From Microbulbifer sp. SAOS-129_SWC (GTDB lineage Bacteria > Pseudomonadota > Gammaproteobacteria > Pseudomonadales > Cellvibrionaceae), in the NCBI RefSeq assembly GCF_039696035.1, contig NZ_CP155567.1:3963001-4027000 (forward strand): DNA of 64,000 nucleotides. The letters run 5' to 3'. The position numbers and the translations under genes were made by a program. The notes beneath the pieces are model-generated. The model did not search any database, had not been told where the DNA came from, and saw only the letters and a list, made by a program, of their open reading frames with translations. This document shows, piece by piece, positions 46,095 through 56,220 of the stretch. The first letter of the stretch is position 1; every line of letters starts with the position of its first letter.

Positions 46095-47129
46095 ATGCCC
46101 CAGTCTTCCGACCACAACCGCCGTGTCGTTCTCGCCGCCCGCCCACAGGGCGCGCCCACGAACGACAACTTCCGCCTCGAGCAGACGGAGGTCCCGCAGC
46201 CCGCCGATGGCGAAGTACTGCTGCGCACCGTCTATCTGTCACTGGACCCCTATATGCGCGGGCGCATGAGCGACGCGCCGTCGTATGCAGAGCCGGTGCA
46301 GGTGGATGATCCCATGTGCGGTGCCACTGTCTGCCGGGTGATGGAATCGCGCAACGCCAAGTTCAACAAGGGGGATTGGGTGCTGGCCTACAGCGGCTGG
46401 CAGGACTATGCCCTGTCTGATGGCAGCGACCTGATGAACCTGGGCACCAGTCCACAGCATCCTTCCTACGCACTCGGCGTGCTGGGCATGCCCGGGTTCA
46501 CCGCGTATATGGGCCTGCTGGATATCGGCGAGCCGAAAGAAGGGGAGACCCTGGTCGTCGCCGCCGCCACCGGACCGGTGGGCGCCACCGTCGGCCAGAT
46601 CGGCAAGCTGAAGGGTTGTCGCGTCGTCGGCGTGGCCGGCGGGGCGGAGAAATGTCGCCACGCGGTAGAGAACCTGGGTTTCGATGCCTGTATCGACCAC
46701 TACGCCGATGACTTCGCCGAACAGCTGGCCGCCGCCTGCCCGAAGGGTATCGACGTCTATTTCGAAAATGTCGGCGGCAAGGTTTTCGATGCGGTCATGC
46801 CGCTGCTCAACACCTTTGCGCGCATTCCGCTGTGCGGCCTGGTGTCCCAGTACAACGCCACATCACTGCCGGAAGGCCCCGACCGCCTCGGCCAGCTGAT
46901 GGGCCTGTCGCTGGTCAAGCGCCTGAAAATTCAGGGGTTCATTATCTTCGATTACCAGGACCGCTTCGGCGAATTTTACCCGCAGATGTCCGAGTGGGTG
47001 GCCGGCGGCAAGATCCAGTATCGCGAGGAAATCGTCGACGGCCTGGAGCAGGCGCCGGAGGCCTTTATGGGCATGCTGCAGGGCAAAAACTTCGGCAAGC
47101 TGGTGATTCGCGTCGGCGCCGACGACTGA
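46095..47129 (+). CDS. curA: NADP-dependent oxidoreductase, CurA/leukotriene-B4 dehydrogenase type
   Basis: The 344-residue protein belongs to the zinc-independent MDR group. The start YLSLDPYMRGRMSD is the family hallmark, followed by the nucleotide-binding AAATGPVGATVGQIGKLKGCRVVGVAGG, ENVGGKVFDAVMPLL and the C-terminal GKLVIRVG. It should reduce alpha,beta-unsaturated carbonyl compounds with NADPH in the cytoplasm. GAGGAGAG precedes the ATG. The TetR operator upstream and the DJ-1-like gene downstream (59 bp gap) suggest a small electrophile-detoxification operon. The gene symbol reflects family membership; curcumin itself need not be the substrate. Confidence 0.9.
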   Translation: MPQSSDHNRRVVLAARPQGAPTNDNFRLEQTEVPQPADGEVLLRTVYLSLDPYMRGRMSDAPSYAEPVQVDDPMCGATVCRVMESRNAKFNKGDWVLAYSGWQDYALSDGSDLMNLGTSPQHPSYALGVLGMPGFTAYMGLLDIGEPKEGETLVVAAATGPVGATVGQIGKLKGCRVVGVAGGAEKCRHAVENLGFDACIDHYADDFAEQLAAACPKGIDVYFENVGGKVFDAVMPLLNTFARIPLCGLVSQYNATSLPEGPDRLGQLMGLSLVKRLKIQGFIIFDYQDRFGEFYPQMSEWVAGGKIQYREEIVDGLEQAPEAFMGMLQGKNFGKLVIRVGADD

Positions 47130-47188
47130 TCCGCAACCGGATTATCCCCACAGGCATTACACATCCAACATTTCAGTAAGGAGTTACG

Positions 47189-47866
47189 ATGAAAATTCTG
47201 ATGGTTCTCACCTCTCACGACCAACTGGGCGACACCGGCGAGAAAACCGGCTTCTGGCTGGAGGAATTCGCCGCGCCCTACTATGTGTTCAAGGATGCGG
47301 GCGCGGCGCTGACCCTCGCCTCGCCCCAAGGTGGCCAGCCACCCCTGGATCCGAAAAGCGACGATCCGGATGCACAGACCGAAGCCACCGATCGCTTCCG
47401 CAAGGACAGCGAAGCGCAGCAGGCGCTGGCGCATACCAAGCGCCTGGCGGATGTCAAAGCCGGAGATTTCGATGCGGTCTTCTACCCCGGCGGCCACGGC
47501 CCGCTGTGGGATCTGGCCGAAGACCGCGATTCCATCGCCCTGATCGAAGCCTTTGTCGCGGCACAAAAACCGGTCGCGGCGGTATGCCACGCACCGGGCG
47601 TGTTCCGCCACACCAAGGGTGAAGACGGCAAGGCGCTGGTGCAGGGCAAGAAAGTCACCGGCTTCAGCAATTCCGAGGAGGCCGCCGTCGGCCTGACCGA
47701 CGTGGTGCCGTTTCTGGTCGAGGATATGTTGCAGCAGAACGGCGGCACCTACTCCAAGGGCGACGACTGGCAAAGCTATGTGCTGACCGACGGGCTGCTG
47801 ATTACCGGGCAAAACCCGGCCTCGTCCGAAGCCACGGCCAGCGCGTTAATGGCGAAGCTGCAGTAA
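47189..47866 (+). CDS. DJ-1/PfpI-family protein (type 1 glutamine amidotransferase-like)
   Basis: The 225-residue protein carries the DJ-1/PfpI features: an N-terminal beta-strand MKILMVLTSHD, a GFWLEEFAAPYYVFKDAG segment, FYPGGHGPLWDLAED and the nucleophile elbow AAVCHAPG with its cysteine near residue 133. Relatives include Hsp31-like glyoxalase III enzymes and chaperones. AAGGAG precedes the ATG. Being co-transcribed with a CurA-like reductase under a TetR operator, it probably removes methylglyoxal-like or other reactive carbonyls. The exact activity is not decided by sequence. Confidence 0.9.
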   Translation: MKILMVLTSHDQLGDTGEKTGFWLEEFAAPYYVFKDAGAALTLASPQGGQPPLDPKSDDPDAQTEATDRFRKDSEAQQALAHTKRLADVKAGDFDAVFYPGGHGPLWDLAEDRDSIALIEAFVAAQKPVAAVCHAPGVFRHTKGEDGKALVQGKKVTGFSNSEEAAVGLTDVVPFLVEDMLQQNGGTYSKGDDWQSYVLTDGLLITGQNPASSEATASALMAKLQ

Positions 47867-47886
47867 GAACTGACGGCGCCAAATAA

Positions 47887-47914
47887 AAAAGGGGGAGCCA
47901 ATGCTCCCCCTTTT
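47887..47914. terminator. Bidirectional terminator
   Basis: AAAAGGGGGAGC (47887-47898) pairs with GCTCCCCCTTTT (47903-47914) around CAAT. A and T runs on both sides allow it to serve the rightward DJ-1-like gene and the leftward GH31 gene. Confidence 0.9.
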
Positions 47915-47941
47915 CAGTTGGTCCTGTTTTTATTTCTCTCT

Positions 47942-50900
47942 TTATTTCTCTGCGCTTCTGGTAACAACCAGCGCATTGGCCCAGTTACCGCAGCTGTTGC
48001 TGTCGCCGGAGGTGCGCAGACTCAATGACTTCAGAGTGCGGACATCGATCTCCGGCTTCTGGAACGCCGGCGCCTTGACCTTGCCGCTGCTGTATAGCAG
48101 GCGGCCATCGCCGTAAATCTGGAAACCCATGGCCGCAGTGTCGCGGCAGCTGTCGTCGATACCGATGTCGGCGCGGAACAGAGAAGCACCCGCTGGCAGA
48201 TTGAAGTCAACGCGGCTGTCACCCTTCACCTGCAAGCCGGACTGGAATTGCAGGCCGTTCACACGCATTACCACTTTGTCCTTATTGGCGGCATTCAACA
48301 CTGCCACATTGGCAGACTTGCTGGCCGTCGGCAGATCGGCAAGGTAGACATTCTGCTTGTGCTCTCCCTCCTTGGCACCCAGCAGCTTGAATTCGGCAAT
48401 GGTGACCGGGTTTACCACCACCGGCTCGATGGCATTGTAAGGCGGTGCGAAATCCTTGTTGTTCTGGCTGGCCAGAACCATCGGATCATTGCCGGCTGCG
48501 TCGTTCTGATCCTGCGTCGACGTGATCCGCAAGCGCAGCATACGGCCGACAATGGGAGCAAACGTCACTTTCTGCATGCCCTTTTTCGCTTCCAGCGTGC
48601 CGGTGCGCAGGGCTTTACCCCAGTTGCCATTGCTGTCGGCCATATAGATCTCGTAATCCCGCACCTGACCGTAACGCCAGTACTTGTCGTTGCGCGGCTG
48701 GATTTCGAAACCGGTAATCAGGCGTCGTTCGTTGAAGGCCAGGCTGAACTCGATGGCCCCGGTCTTGACGGACTGATCCCTGACGCTCCTGAACCAGGTG
48801 CCCGGTTTGCCATCGAAGGCGTTTTCCAGCGGGAAGCCTTTTTCTTCCGCCGGGCGATTCAGAACGATAAAGCTATCGCTGGAGATATCGTTGCCCCGCT
48901 TCGGCATTTTCGGATAGGGTTTGGTTGCGGCCAGGGTAAGTTTTGGATCAATCTGCAAGGCGAATGTATAGCTCTGCTCTACCGGCACTTTTCGGGTTTT
49001 GACGTAGACCACACCGTACTGGGTCTTGGGATCGAACCACCAGCCTTCCGCTGCGGCGTCAAACCCGGCCTTGTTCGCCAGTTGCGGCAGGGCCCGGTTG
49101 TTCAGGGTCACACCTTTCGGCTTGACGCGGGTGTGGACCTGCAGGCGGTAAACCCGGGCTTTCTCACGGCCGTTGTAATCGCCCTTGACCGGCGCGATCT
49201 GCACGCGCACATCGCCCGCGCCTTTTTGTGGCGCCGACATGGTGAAGTCCTGCAGGCTGTAACTGCCCTTCTTATACGCACGGGTATTGCCGTCGTCTTC
49301 GTACAGGGTGAAGTGCGAATCGCCCAGCGGATACAGATCCAGGGTCAGCTCGTCCTTGGGCACCTGGCCGTCATACAGCGCTGCCGGGTACATCGGGATA
49401 ATCGCCCCGCCGCGCACCATTACCGGCGTTTTTTCCAGGGTGACGGGATAATTCAGCTCCATACCGGCCTTGGAATTAACCTGGCTGACGCGACCATCCC
49501 AGTAATCAATCCAGGTACCCTGCGGCAGGTGAATGCCCTGACGCCAACCCTTGGAGGCAACCTGGCTGCGATACACCGGCGCCACCAGGAAATCCTTGCC
49601 CAGGAAGAACTGGTACTCGTATTTCTCGGTATAGGTATTGGGGTCTTCGGGGTGATCCCACATCAGGCCGCGGATGATCGGCGCACCTGTCTGTTCAGCC
49701 TGCCACGCATAGGTATACATATACGGCATCAGGCGCATCTTCAGCTTCAGGTAATCGCGGTTGATGCCGCGATAGGGCTCTTCAAACCACCAGGGGTGCT
49801 TCCTTTCCTTCTTCGACCAGCCCGACATGCCCATCAGCACCGGGGTGAAGGATTTCCACTGCAAATCCCGGGTGAAGGTTTCCGGACTGCCGCCGAAGAT
49901 ACCGTCCACGTCGCCGGTGGCGTAATTCATGCCGGACAGGCCGGCGCCGATCAGGGTCGGCACATGCCAGCGGATATAATCCCAACTGCCGGACTGGTCG
50001 CCAGTCCAGGCCACCGCATAGCGCTGGATACCGGCCCAGCCCATCACCGTCCAGATAAAGGGGCGGCTATCGGAATTGTCGAGGATACCCGACGCCGCCT
50101 GTGCATTGGCATCCATGGCAAACTGGTAGCCTTTACCGGTCCAGGCGACATCCAGCTTCTGCGCGCGGGTGCCGGCAGTACCCACTTCCCAGGCGATTTT
50201 CTTCACGCCGTTTTCGGTCCACAGGCCGGTTTTAAAACCGTATTTTGCCAGCCCCTTTACGACCTTGGGCAGATCGCTGTAGCCGCAACCATAGCCGTCA
50301 TTGGGCAGGATCCAGCCGCCGGGCATATCGTATTTACGATACTTGGCCGCGACGGATTCGATCACGTCCGGCGTCTTGCCGGTGGGGCCATCGCTCCAGC
50401 CTTCCGGCACGGTGCCGGGCTTTTTGACATTGTCGCCGTCGTTGTAACAGTCGGCATCGCCGTATTCGAACGCCCAGCGCGGCAGCAGCGGGGCACGGCC
50501 AGTCAGCGCCGTGTATTCGGCCAGGACTTTCTTGATCGTATCGCCAAAGAAAAAGTAACCGTCGAAGCGGTTTTCCGTGTGGCGGGTAGTGATATAGCCC
50601 TCGGAGCGGAAATCGTAGCTGCCATTGCTCCAGGTATTGCGCAGTACGCCGTAGCCGGCCGTACTCATATAGAAGGGTGCGGGACTGGGACGGTCGCCCT
50701 CTTCCCAGCCGCCGGAGTAGGAAATCTCCAGCACTTTGCCTTTAAACGCGTACTGGCCGTTTTGCAGGCCCCCGCCAAAGAATTGCTCGTCTTTACCGCT
50801 ACTCAAAGTCTGGTAGCTGCCCTCGGCAGACAGGTCGATGGGCTTCAGCTCCCGCCAGATCAGTGTCTTGTTATCCGGCTTGTAGGCGGCAAATTTCAGT

Positions 50901-51238
50901 GGTTTGGTATAGATCCGCAGGGCCACCGCATCCGTTCGCAGCAGGCGGTAATCCCCATTGTCCTGCAGGCTGAATGGGACCGCCGGGCGCTTCTGACCGA
51001 GCACAATGCTGGTCTTCTTGTCGCCGTCAGCAAACAGCGCCTTATCGCGGGCAGCGAGAATGCGGATGACATCGTTTTTTACGACTTCGATTTTGACCTG
51101 CGCCCTGTCGTCCGTGGTGATTGCTACGCCCTGCTTGTCACTGTCGATGGACTTCAGGGTGCCCAGGGCTTCCGCCCAGGCCCCGGAGCTCAGCCCCAGC
51201 AAGATAGTGACCAGACCCGCGATTACAGAATTTCGCAT
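47942..51238 (-). CDS. Secreted GH31 glucanase/alpha-glucosidase with F5/8C and NPCBM modules
   Basis: The 1098-residue protein has a signal peptide (to GAWA, residue 22), an N-terminal beta-domain, a GH31 barrel (about 245-600), C-terminal beta-domains, an F5/8-type C module (about 785-900) and an NPCBM-like module (about 960-1098). The probable nucleophile is D363 in KLDVAW and the acid/base D414 in WTGDQSG. The LDVAW form recalls GH31 dextranase/isomaltosyl-type enzymes rather than the common WxDMNE alpha-glucosidases. The substrate is therefore probably an alpha-1,6-containing or branched alpha-glucan. It stands alone, convergent with the reductase operon, and I see no LacI-type operator before it. 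Confidence 0.88.
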   Translation of the reverse strand: MRNSVIAGLVTILLGLSSGAWAEALGTLKSIDSDKQGVAITTDDRAQVKIEVVKNDVIRILAARDKALFADGDKKTSIVLGQKRPAVPFSLQDNGDYRLLRTDAVALRIYTKPLKFAAYKPDNKTLIWRELKPIDLSAEGSYQTLSSGKDEQFFGGGLQNGQYAFKGKVLEISYSGGWEEGDRPSPAPFYMSTAGYGVLRNTWSNGSYDFRSEGYITTRHTENRFDGYFFFGDTIKKVLAEYTALTGRAPLLPRWAFEYGDADCYNDGDNVKKPGTVPEGWSDGPTGKTPDVIESVAAKYRKYDMPGGWILPNDGYGCGYSDLPKVVKGLAKYGFKTGLWTENGVKKIAWEVGTAGTRAQKLDVAWTGKGYQFAMDANAQAASGILDNSDSRPFIWTVMGWAGIQRYAVAWTGDQSGSWDYIRWHVPTLIGAGLSGMNYATGDVDGIFGGSPETFTRDLQWKSFTPVLMGMSGWSKKERKHPWWFEEPYRGINRDYLKLKMRLMPYMYTYAWQAEQTGAPIIRGLMWDHPEDPNTYTEKYEYQFFLGKDFLVAPVYRSQVASKGWRQGIHLPQGTWIDYWDGRVSQVNSKAGMELNYPVTLEKTPVMVRGGAIIPMYPAALYDGQVPKDELTLDLYPLGDSHFTLYEDDGNTRAYKKGSYSLQDFTMSAPQKGAGDVRVQIAPVKGDYNGREKARVYRLQVHTRVKPKGVTLNNRALPQLANKAGFDAAAEGWWFDPKTQYGVVYVKTRKVPVEQSYTFALQIDPKLTLAATKPYPKMPKRGNDISSDSFIVLNRPAEEKGFPLENAFDGKPGTWFRSVRDQSVKTGAIEFSLAFNERRLITGFEIQPRNDKYWRYGQVRDYEIYMADSNGNWGKALRTGTLEAKKGMQKVTFAPIVGRMLRLRITSTQDQNDAAGNDPMVLASQNNKDFAPPYNAIEPVVVNPVTIAEFKLLGAKEGEHKQNVYLADLPTASKSANVAVLNAANKDKVVMRVNGLQFQSGLQVKGDSRVDFNLPAGASLFRADIGIDDSCRDTAAMGFQIYGDGRLLYSSGKVKAPAFQKPEIDVRTLKSLSLRTSGDSNSCGNWANALVVTRSAEK

Positions 51239-51753
51239 GATTGCTTCCAGTTGGATGGATGGTTTATCGGTATTTATTACGCCATCTCGGCTTGCACATC
51301 CGCCGCCTCAAAAGCCCCCCAGCCGGCACTCAATCCCGGACTGCAGCCGTCCCCGCTTTCGCAAACGGGATTCTTGGGAGACCTCAATCTCCCGCCGGTG
51401 CGCCTAGCGGGCCCCAGACCCGGCCAGAGTGCACGCCGGACCCAAGTCCTCTCGCGAGAACTGGCCGCCATCAGGCGGTAAATCAGGGCCAGGGAAATCA
51501 CCTGCCGAAAACAATCTCCGCGAGCACTTCAAAAGCAAATGAAACAGCAGACCTTCAATATAAAACAATAAAATCGACAAAACCACTCAAAATAGTAATT
51601 TTGAAAGAAAACGAAAGGTATAATTACGGGAGAAGCGACTGATCTTGACCGGATGTTCCCAGGCCTTCCGGCGGGAGCGGTGCCAGGTCTGGCCCGCGAG
51701 TGCACCACATCGCCCGGCTCGGCGGCGCTGACCGCCGCCTTCCGGCATAAAAA
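51239..51753. promoter_or_regulatory. Upstream region of GH31
   Basis: The 515-bp gap lies between the leftward GH31 gene and the 3' end of the leftward helicase gene. The part at 51510-51640 is strongly AT-rich and is the probable GH31 promoter area. I see no TGAAA..TTTCA operator, gene or repeat in it. Confidence 0.4.
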
Positions 51754-51779
51754 AAAGCGAGCCGGGTGAGGCTCGCTTT
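51754..51779 (-). terminator. Rho-independent terminator of the helicase gene
   Basis: AAAGCGAGCC (51754-51763) pairs with GGCTCGCTTT (51770-51779). On the minus strand the hairpin is followed by a run of T, 56 nt after the helicase stop. Confidence 0.9.
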
Positions 51780-51834
51780 CTCGAGGGCAACGCTGGCCCC
51801 GCCGTGGTCAGAGACCGCGTTCAGGGCGTTGCTT

Positions 51835-53181
51835 TCACGCGGTTTCGGTGTTGCGCGCCGGACGGCGGCGACGCCGTGGGCGCTGGCTGTCATCGCCGCC
51901 GCGCCCACGGTTCTGGTCGCGACCGGCCGCAGAGCGGGCGCCACCGCCATTGCCGCCATTGCCGCCATTACCGCGGTTCTGCCCGCGGCCACCACCGCCA
52001 CCGCCACTGCGACGCTGGCCGGAAGGCGCCTTGGACTCGGGCACCACGTGATTGGGCTCGAAGCCTTCCACTTCCTCGCGCGGAATCGGCTTCTTGATCA
52101 GTCGCTCGATATCCTGCAGCTGCTTGGCTTCATCCGCGCTGACCAGTGACACCGCCTGTCCGCGCGCGCCGGCGCGGCCGGTGCGGCCGATACGATGCAC
52201 ATAGTCTTCCGGGACATTGGGCAGATCGAAGTTGACCACCTGCGGCAGCTGGTCGATATCAATACCGCGCGCGGCAATATCGGTGGCCACCAGGATCTGT
52301 ACCTTGCCGGCCTTGAAGTCTGCCAGTGCCTTGGTACGCGCATTCTGGCTCTTGTTACCGTGAATCGCCGCCGCGCGGATATCGTCCGCCTCCAGCTGTT
52401 TCACCAGACGGTTGGCACCGTGCTTGGTGCGGCTGAACACCAGCGCCTGGTGCCAGTTGTTTTCCAGAATCAGGTGGCTCAGCAGCTTCTGCTTGCGCGC
52501 CTTGTCCACCGGGTGCAGCTTCTGGCGCACGGATTCGGTGGTGGTGTTGCGCGGGCTCACGTCGATTTCGGTGGGGTTGTCCAGCAGGCCTTTGGCCAGG
52601 CCACGGATCTCACCGGAAAAAGTTGCCGAGAACAGCAGATTCTGGCGCTTGGCCGGCAGCACTTTGAGAATACGCTTGATGTCGTGGATGAAGCCCATAT
52701 CCAGCATACGGTCGGCTTCGTCCAGTACCAGCACTTCCAGGTTGTCAAAACGGATGGCGCGCTGGTTGTACAGGTCCAGCAGGCGGCCGGGGGTGGCGAC
52801 GAGGATGTCGGCACCGCCGCGCAGACGCATCATCTGCGGGTTGATCTTTACTCCGCCGAACACCACCGAGTGGCGCAGCTTCAGGTATTTGCTGTAGCCC
52901 TGCACATTGTCGAATACCTGCGCCGCCAGTTCACGCGTGGGGGTCAACACCAACGCCCGCACCTGGTTGTTGCGCGCGGGATCGCCTTTGGCCAGCCGGT
53001 GCAGCAGCGGCAGGGTGAAACCCGCGGTTTTGCCGGTACCGGTCTGCGCGGCAGCCATGATGTCGCCGCCTTTCATCACTGCCGGAATGGCCTGGGCCTG
53101 GATCGGCGTGGGTTGGCTGTAGCCCTGTTCGGCCACGGCGCGGGACAGTTCCTGGGCCAGGCCCAGATCTTCAAACAACAT
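51835..53181 (-). CDS. rhlE: DEAD-box ATP-dependent RNA helicase, RhlE type
   Basis: The 448-residue protein has all DEAD-box motifs: Q motif ([14 protein letters not shown]), [29 protein letters not shown], and in the second domain [10 protein letters not shown] and [10 protein letters not shown]. The C-terminal tail is rich in Gly, Arg and Asn ([16 protein letters not shown] and so on) and basic, as in RhlE proteins that bind RNA through such tails. It acts in RNA unwinding and ribosome or mRNA metabolism, often in the cold. The 5' region before it is long (about 430 bp to the next gene), which would allow a regulated leader. Confidence 0.93.
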   Translation of the reverse strand: MLFEDLGLAQELSRAVAEQGYSQPTPIQAQAIPAVMKGGDIMAAAQTGTGKTAGFTLPLLHRLAKGDPARNNQVRALVLTPTRELAAQVFDNVQGYSKYLKLRHSVVFGGVKINPQMMRLRGGADILVATPGRLLDLYNQRAIRFDNLEVLVLDEADRMLDMGFIHDIKRILKVLPAKRQNLLFSATFSGEIRGLAKGLLDNPTEIDVSPRNTTTESVRQKLHPVDKARKQKLLSHLILENNWHQALVFSRTKHGANRLVKQLEADDIRAAAIHGNKSQNARTKALADFKAGKVQILVATDIAARGIDIDQLPQVVNFDLPNVPEDYVHRIGRTGRAGARGQAVSLVSADEAKQLQDIERLIKKPIPREEVEGFEPNHVVPESKAPSGQRRSGGGGGGRGQNRGNGGNGGNGGGARSAAGRDQNRGRGGDDSQRPRRRRRPARNTETA

Positions 53182-53613
53182 AGAATAATAACCTCAGCAT
53201 GCGCTCAAAGGCGCACTGCGAAACGGGCGCTCACGCGATCGCGGCGCAAAAATAATTCGGTACGGGCGAAAGTTCGAATCGCCTGCCGTCGTCTTGGCTG
53301 CGCGCGCAGGGCGCGGCCGATTGCGGCATTCAGTAGTGGGATCCGGTAAGAATTTGGGAAAAATTCCGGGAGGGGTGCCGGCGGCGCGCCGGCCTACAGA
53401 TGACGCAGTTGGGTAAACCAACGGCGGCACTATACCACACTCCCGCTGACCGCATAGATCAATTTCGCCGTATTGGATTCCCCCGGCGGCCACAGTAGCC
53501 TTGAATCAACACCGGGTACCTGCGCCAGGTTTCCCGGCCGTCCAGACTCTGCGGAAAATTTCTGTCGAGCGGCAGAGTCGTAGAACGACCACGGCAGTGG
53601 GGAGGAAGCTAAA
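53182..53613. promoter_or_regulatory. Divergent gap between rhlE and GNAT genes
   Basis: This 432-bp non-coding region holds the two divergent promoters. It is GC-rich near 53370-53400 (GCCGGCGGCGCGCCGGC forms a stem). A structured rhlE leader is possible, but I cannot define boundaries. Confidence 0.35.
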
Positions 53614-54186
53614 GTGTCTGCCAGCAATCAATACGACACGCACCTGGCTCAGGAGACCGTCAACCTGAGCAACGGCCAGACCGTGCGCGTGCGCCCGGTG
53701 TGCCGGGAAGACGGCGCGCTGGAGAAAAGTCTGATCGAGGGATTGTCACCCGAATCCCGGCGCGACCGTTTTATTGGCGGTAGCGGCAAGGCCAGTGAAA
53801 AGCTGATCGAGCTGCTGACCGACAACGACCACCAGCACCATGAGGCCTTTATTGCCATCGACGAAAACAGTGACCCGCCGCAGGCCGTGGGCATAGCACA
53901 CTATGCACTGGACGACGACGGCCACGGCTGCGAATGCGCGGTGGTGGTCAGTGATGAATGGCAGCACCACGGGCTCGGCAAGATTCTACTGCAGCACCTT
54001 ATTCACTCCGCCCGCGACCGCGGCTGCGACACCATGTATTCGATTGAGTCCGCCGACAACAGCAAGGTGAAAAATTTTGCCCGCACCATGGGCTTCGTGT
54101 GCAAGGCCGATCCGCGCGACTATACGCTGTTGACCTACACCCTCGACTTACACAGCCCCGGTCCCGGCGCGCGCGCTGCGGCTTAG
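53614..54186 (+). CDS. GNAT-family N-acetyltransferase
   Basis: The start is GTG at 53614, with GGAGGA nine bases upstream. The 190-residue product has a GNAT fold: the acetyl-CoA-binding motif A is [16 protein letters not shown], followed by a helix and the [14 protein letters not shown] motif B. The start [30 protein letters not shown] resembles the small-molecule or protein acetyltransferase domain found in PatZ-like proteins and in stand-alone stress-related GNATs. The substrate is unknown. It stands alone between rhlE and mmsA. Confidence 0.87.
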   Translation: MSASNQYDTHLAQETVNLSNGQTVRVRPVCREDGALEKSLIEGLSPESRRDRFIGGSGKASEKLIELLTDNDHQHHEAFIAIDENSDPPQAVGIAHYALDDDGHGCECAVVVSDEWQHHGLGKILLQHLIHSARDRGCDTMYSIESADNSKVKNFARTMGFVCKADPRDYTLLTYTLDLHSPGPGARAAA

Positions 54187-54415
54187 CTGCGACGCACCCA
54201 ATTCCTGGCGGAGCCGCTGTTCGACTGCGACCAGAATAAGTCGGCGCTCCACCTCCGCAGCCGCCCGCTTTTGTCTTTATTCCTGCGGCCAGAAGGCGCC
54301 ACCTCATCGACGGCCGCACGGGAAGGGCAATTTCACGCCAACTTCACCGCAGCAAAAGCATCGACGGCATATCCGGGCGTACACTGTCCCGAGACAGATC
54401 GGCAAGGTGAACAAC

Positions 54416-55927
54416 ATGGATAAAACGATTCCCGCCAAACTCCCCCTGTACCTGCACGGCAACTGGATCCAATCCCAGAGTAACGACTGGCTCGACGTAA
54501 CCAACCCCGCTACCGGAGCGGTACTGACGCGCGCGCCCTATACCACCGCAGACGAAATGGAGCAGGCGGTGGCATCCGCCGCGGAGGCTTTCCAGAGCTG
54601 GAAGGATACCCCCGTGCCCGAGCGTGCCCGGCTGATGCTGCGTTACCAGCAACTGCTCAAGGAACACCAGGAGGAGCTGGCAACAATCCTCTGCGAGGAA
54701 ACCGGCAAGACCTTCGACGACGCCAAAGGCGATGTGTGGCGGGGTATCGAAGTGGTAGAGCAGGCAGCCAATATCGCTGCGCTGATGATGGGAGAGACGG
54801 TGGAGAATGTCGCTTCCACAATCGACTGTTACTCCTACCTGCAACCCATCGGGGTCTGCGCAGGCATCACCCCATTCAATTTTCCGGCGATGATTCCCCT
54901 GTGGATGTTTCCGATGGCCATTGCCTGCGGCAATACCTTCGTGCTCAAGCCCTCCGAGCAGGACCCGGTTACACCGTGCAAACTGGCCGAACTGTTTGCC
55001 GAAGCCGGCGCCCCCAAAGGACTGCTGCAGGTGGTCCACGGTGGCCGCGAGCAGGTGGATTTCCTGCTCGAGCACCCGGGTATCAAGGCAGTCTCCTTTG
55101 TCGGCTCGGTGCCCGTCGGTCGCCATATCTACCGCACCGGCACGGACAACCTGAAGCGGGTGCAGGCATTTGCCGGCGCCAAGAACCATATGGTGGTCAT
55201 GCCCGACGCCAACAAACCCGCCGCGATCAACAATATCGTCGGTTCCTCGGTGGGTGCTGCCGGCCAGCGCTGCATGGCCATCTCGGTGGCCGTGCTGGTG
55301 GGCGAGGCGCAACAGTGGATCCCGGAAATCCGCGACGCCATGGCCGGGGTCAAGCCCGGCCACTGGAAAGACCCGGACGCCGGCTACGGCCCGCTGATCT
55401 CCGCCGCCGCACGCGAGCGGGTACTGGGCTATATCAAGAAGGGCAAGGAGGAAGGCGCACGCTGCCTGCTGGACGGGACCGGTGCCAGCGTCGACGGCTA
55501 CCCCAACGGCCACTGGGTGGGACCGACGCTGTTCGCCGACGTGACTCCGGACATGTCTATCTACACCGATGAAATCTTCGGTCCGGTGCTGTGCCTGGTC
55601 AATGCCGACACCCTCGACGACGCCATTCGCCTGGTCAACGACTGCCCCTATGGCAATGGTACCTCCATTTTTACCGCCAGCGGCGCCGCCGCGCGCAAAT
55701 ACCAGCACGACATATTAGTCGGCCAGGTAGGTATCAACGTGCCGATTCCGGTGCCGCTGCCCTTTTTCAGTTTCACCGGCTGGCGCGCCTCCTTCTACGG
55801 CGACCAGCACGCCTACGGCAAGCAGGCGGTGCGTTTCTATACCGAAACCAAGACGGTAATCGCGCGCTGGTTTGATAGCGATATCGAACACGCGGAGCAC
55901 CCGAATATGACTATTCAGCTGAAGTGA
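54416..55927 (+). CDS. mmsA: Methylmalonate-semialdehyde dehydrogenase (CoA-acylating)
   Basis: The ATG at 54416 is chosen because AAGGTGA lies just upstream; a GTG at 54407 falls inside that ribosome-binding site. The 503-residue protein has the MMSDH-type aldehyde dehydrogenase features: [47 protein letters not shown], the nucleophile in [11 protein letters not shown] and the C-terminal [20 protein letters not shown]. It converts methylmalonate semialdehyde to propionyl-CoA in valine and inositol breakdown. The usual valine-pathway partners are not next to it. A decayed copy of its last 100 bp lies 3.4 kb downstream, marking a rearrangement. Confidence 0.92.
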   Translation: MDKTIPAKLPLYLHGNWIQSQSNDWLDVTNPATGAVLTRAPYTTADEMEQAVASAAEAFQSWKDTPVPERARLMLRYQQLLKEHQEELATILCEETGKTFDDAKGDVWRGIEVVEQAANIAALMMGETVENVASTIDCYSYLQPIGVCAGITPFNFPAMIPLWMFPMAIACGNTFVLKPSEQDPVTPCKLAELFAEAGAPKGLLQVVHGGREQVDFLLEHPGIKAVSFVGSVPVGRHIYRTGTDNLKRVQAFAGAKNHMVVMPDANKPAAINNIVGSSVGAAGQRCMAISVAVLVGEAQQWIPEIRDAMAGVKPGHWKDPDAGYGPLISAAARERVLGYIKKGKEEGARCLLDGTGASVDGYPNGHWVGPTLFADVTPDMSIYTDEIFGPVLCLVNADTLDDAIRLVNDCPYGNGTSIFTASGAAARKYQHDILVGQVGINVPIPVPLPFFSFTGWRASFYGDQHAYGKQAVRFYTETKTVIARWFDSDIEHAEHPNMTIQLK

Positions 55928-56220
55928 ACTGTCAGCCCTGTTGAACGTAGATTTCGAAAACAGAATTGCAGAGAGATTCAAGATGTGCGGTCAAGTACTC
56001 AGCTAACGGCCCCTACAGTGTTTGTTTAGGCCTCGCCGTAGCCCCAGGCAATTGACGTTATGCGCCTCTAGTGTGGCAAGGTGAAAAGGTTTGTACCCGC
56101 TCCAAAGTACGGGCTTCCATTTAAAGCCCGACGTGCGATAGCGAGACGTGCGCACAGCAACGCCTGAGTGGCGTAACAGCCCCCGCGGCGTGACCAGGCC
56201 CCGGCACTGATGCCTGGGCG
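55928..56220. other. Intergenic region after mmsA
   Basis: No gene is seen in these 293 bp. A small stem CCAGGC/GCCTGG (56194-56199 with 56212-56217) lies just beyond the end of the leftward AraC gene and might act as its terminator. This stretch is the left edge of the inserted segment. Confidence 0.35.

Noticed and set aside
48248..51481. A 1077-residue plus-strand open frame
   Set aside because: It is the mirror frame of the GH31 gene, which has a signal peptide, catalytic motifs and a terminator on the minus strand. The same reasoning removes the 771-residue frame at 23886-26201 opposite the GH87 gene.
54407..54415. GTG start for mmsA
   Set aside because: It lies inside the AAGGTGA ribosome-binding site of the ATG at 54416.
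55950..56065. attC-like site of an integron (GCTAAC ... GTTATGC)
   Set aside because: The internal arms (CGGCCCCTAC and GTAGCCCC) do not pair, GTTATGC does not fit GTTRRRY, and no integrase is present.
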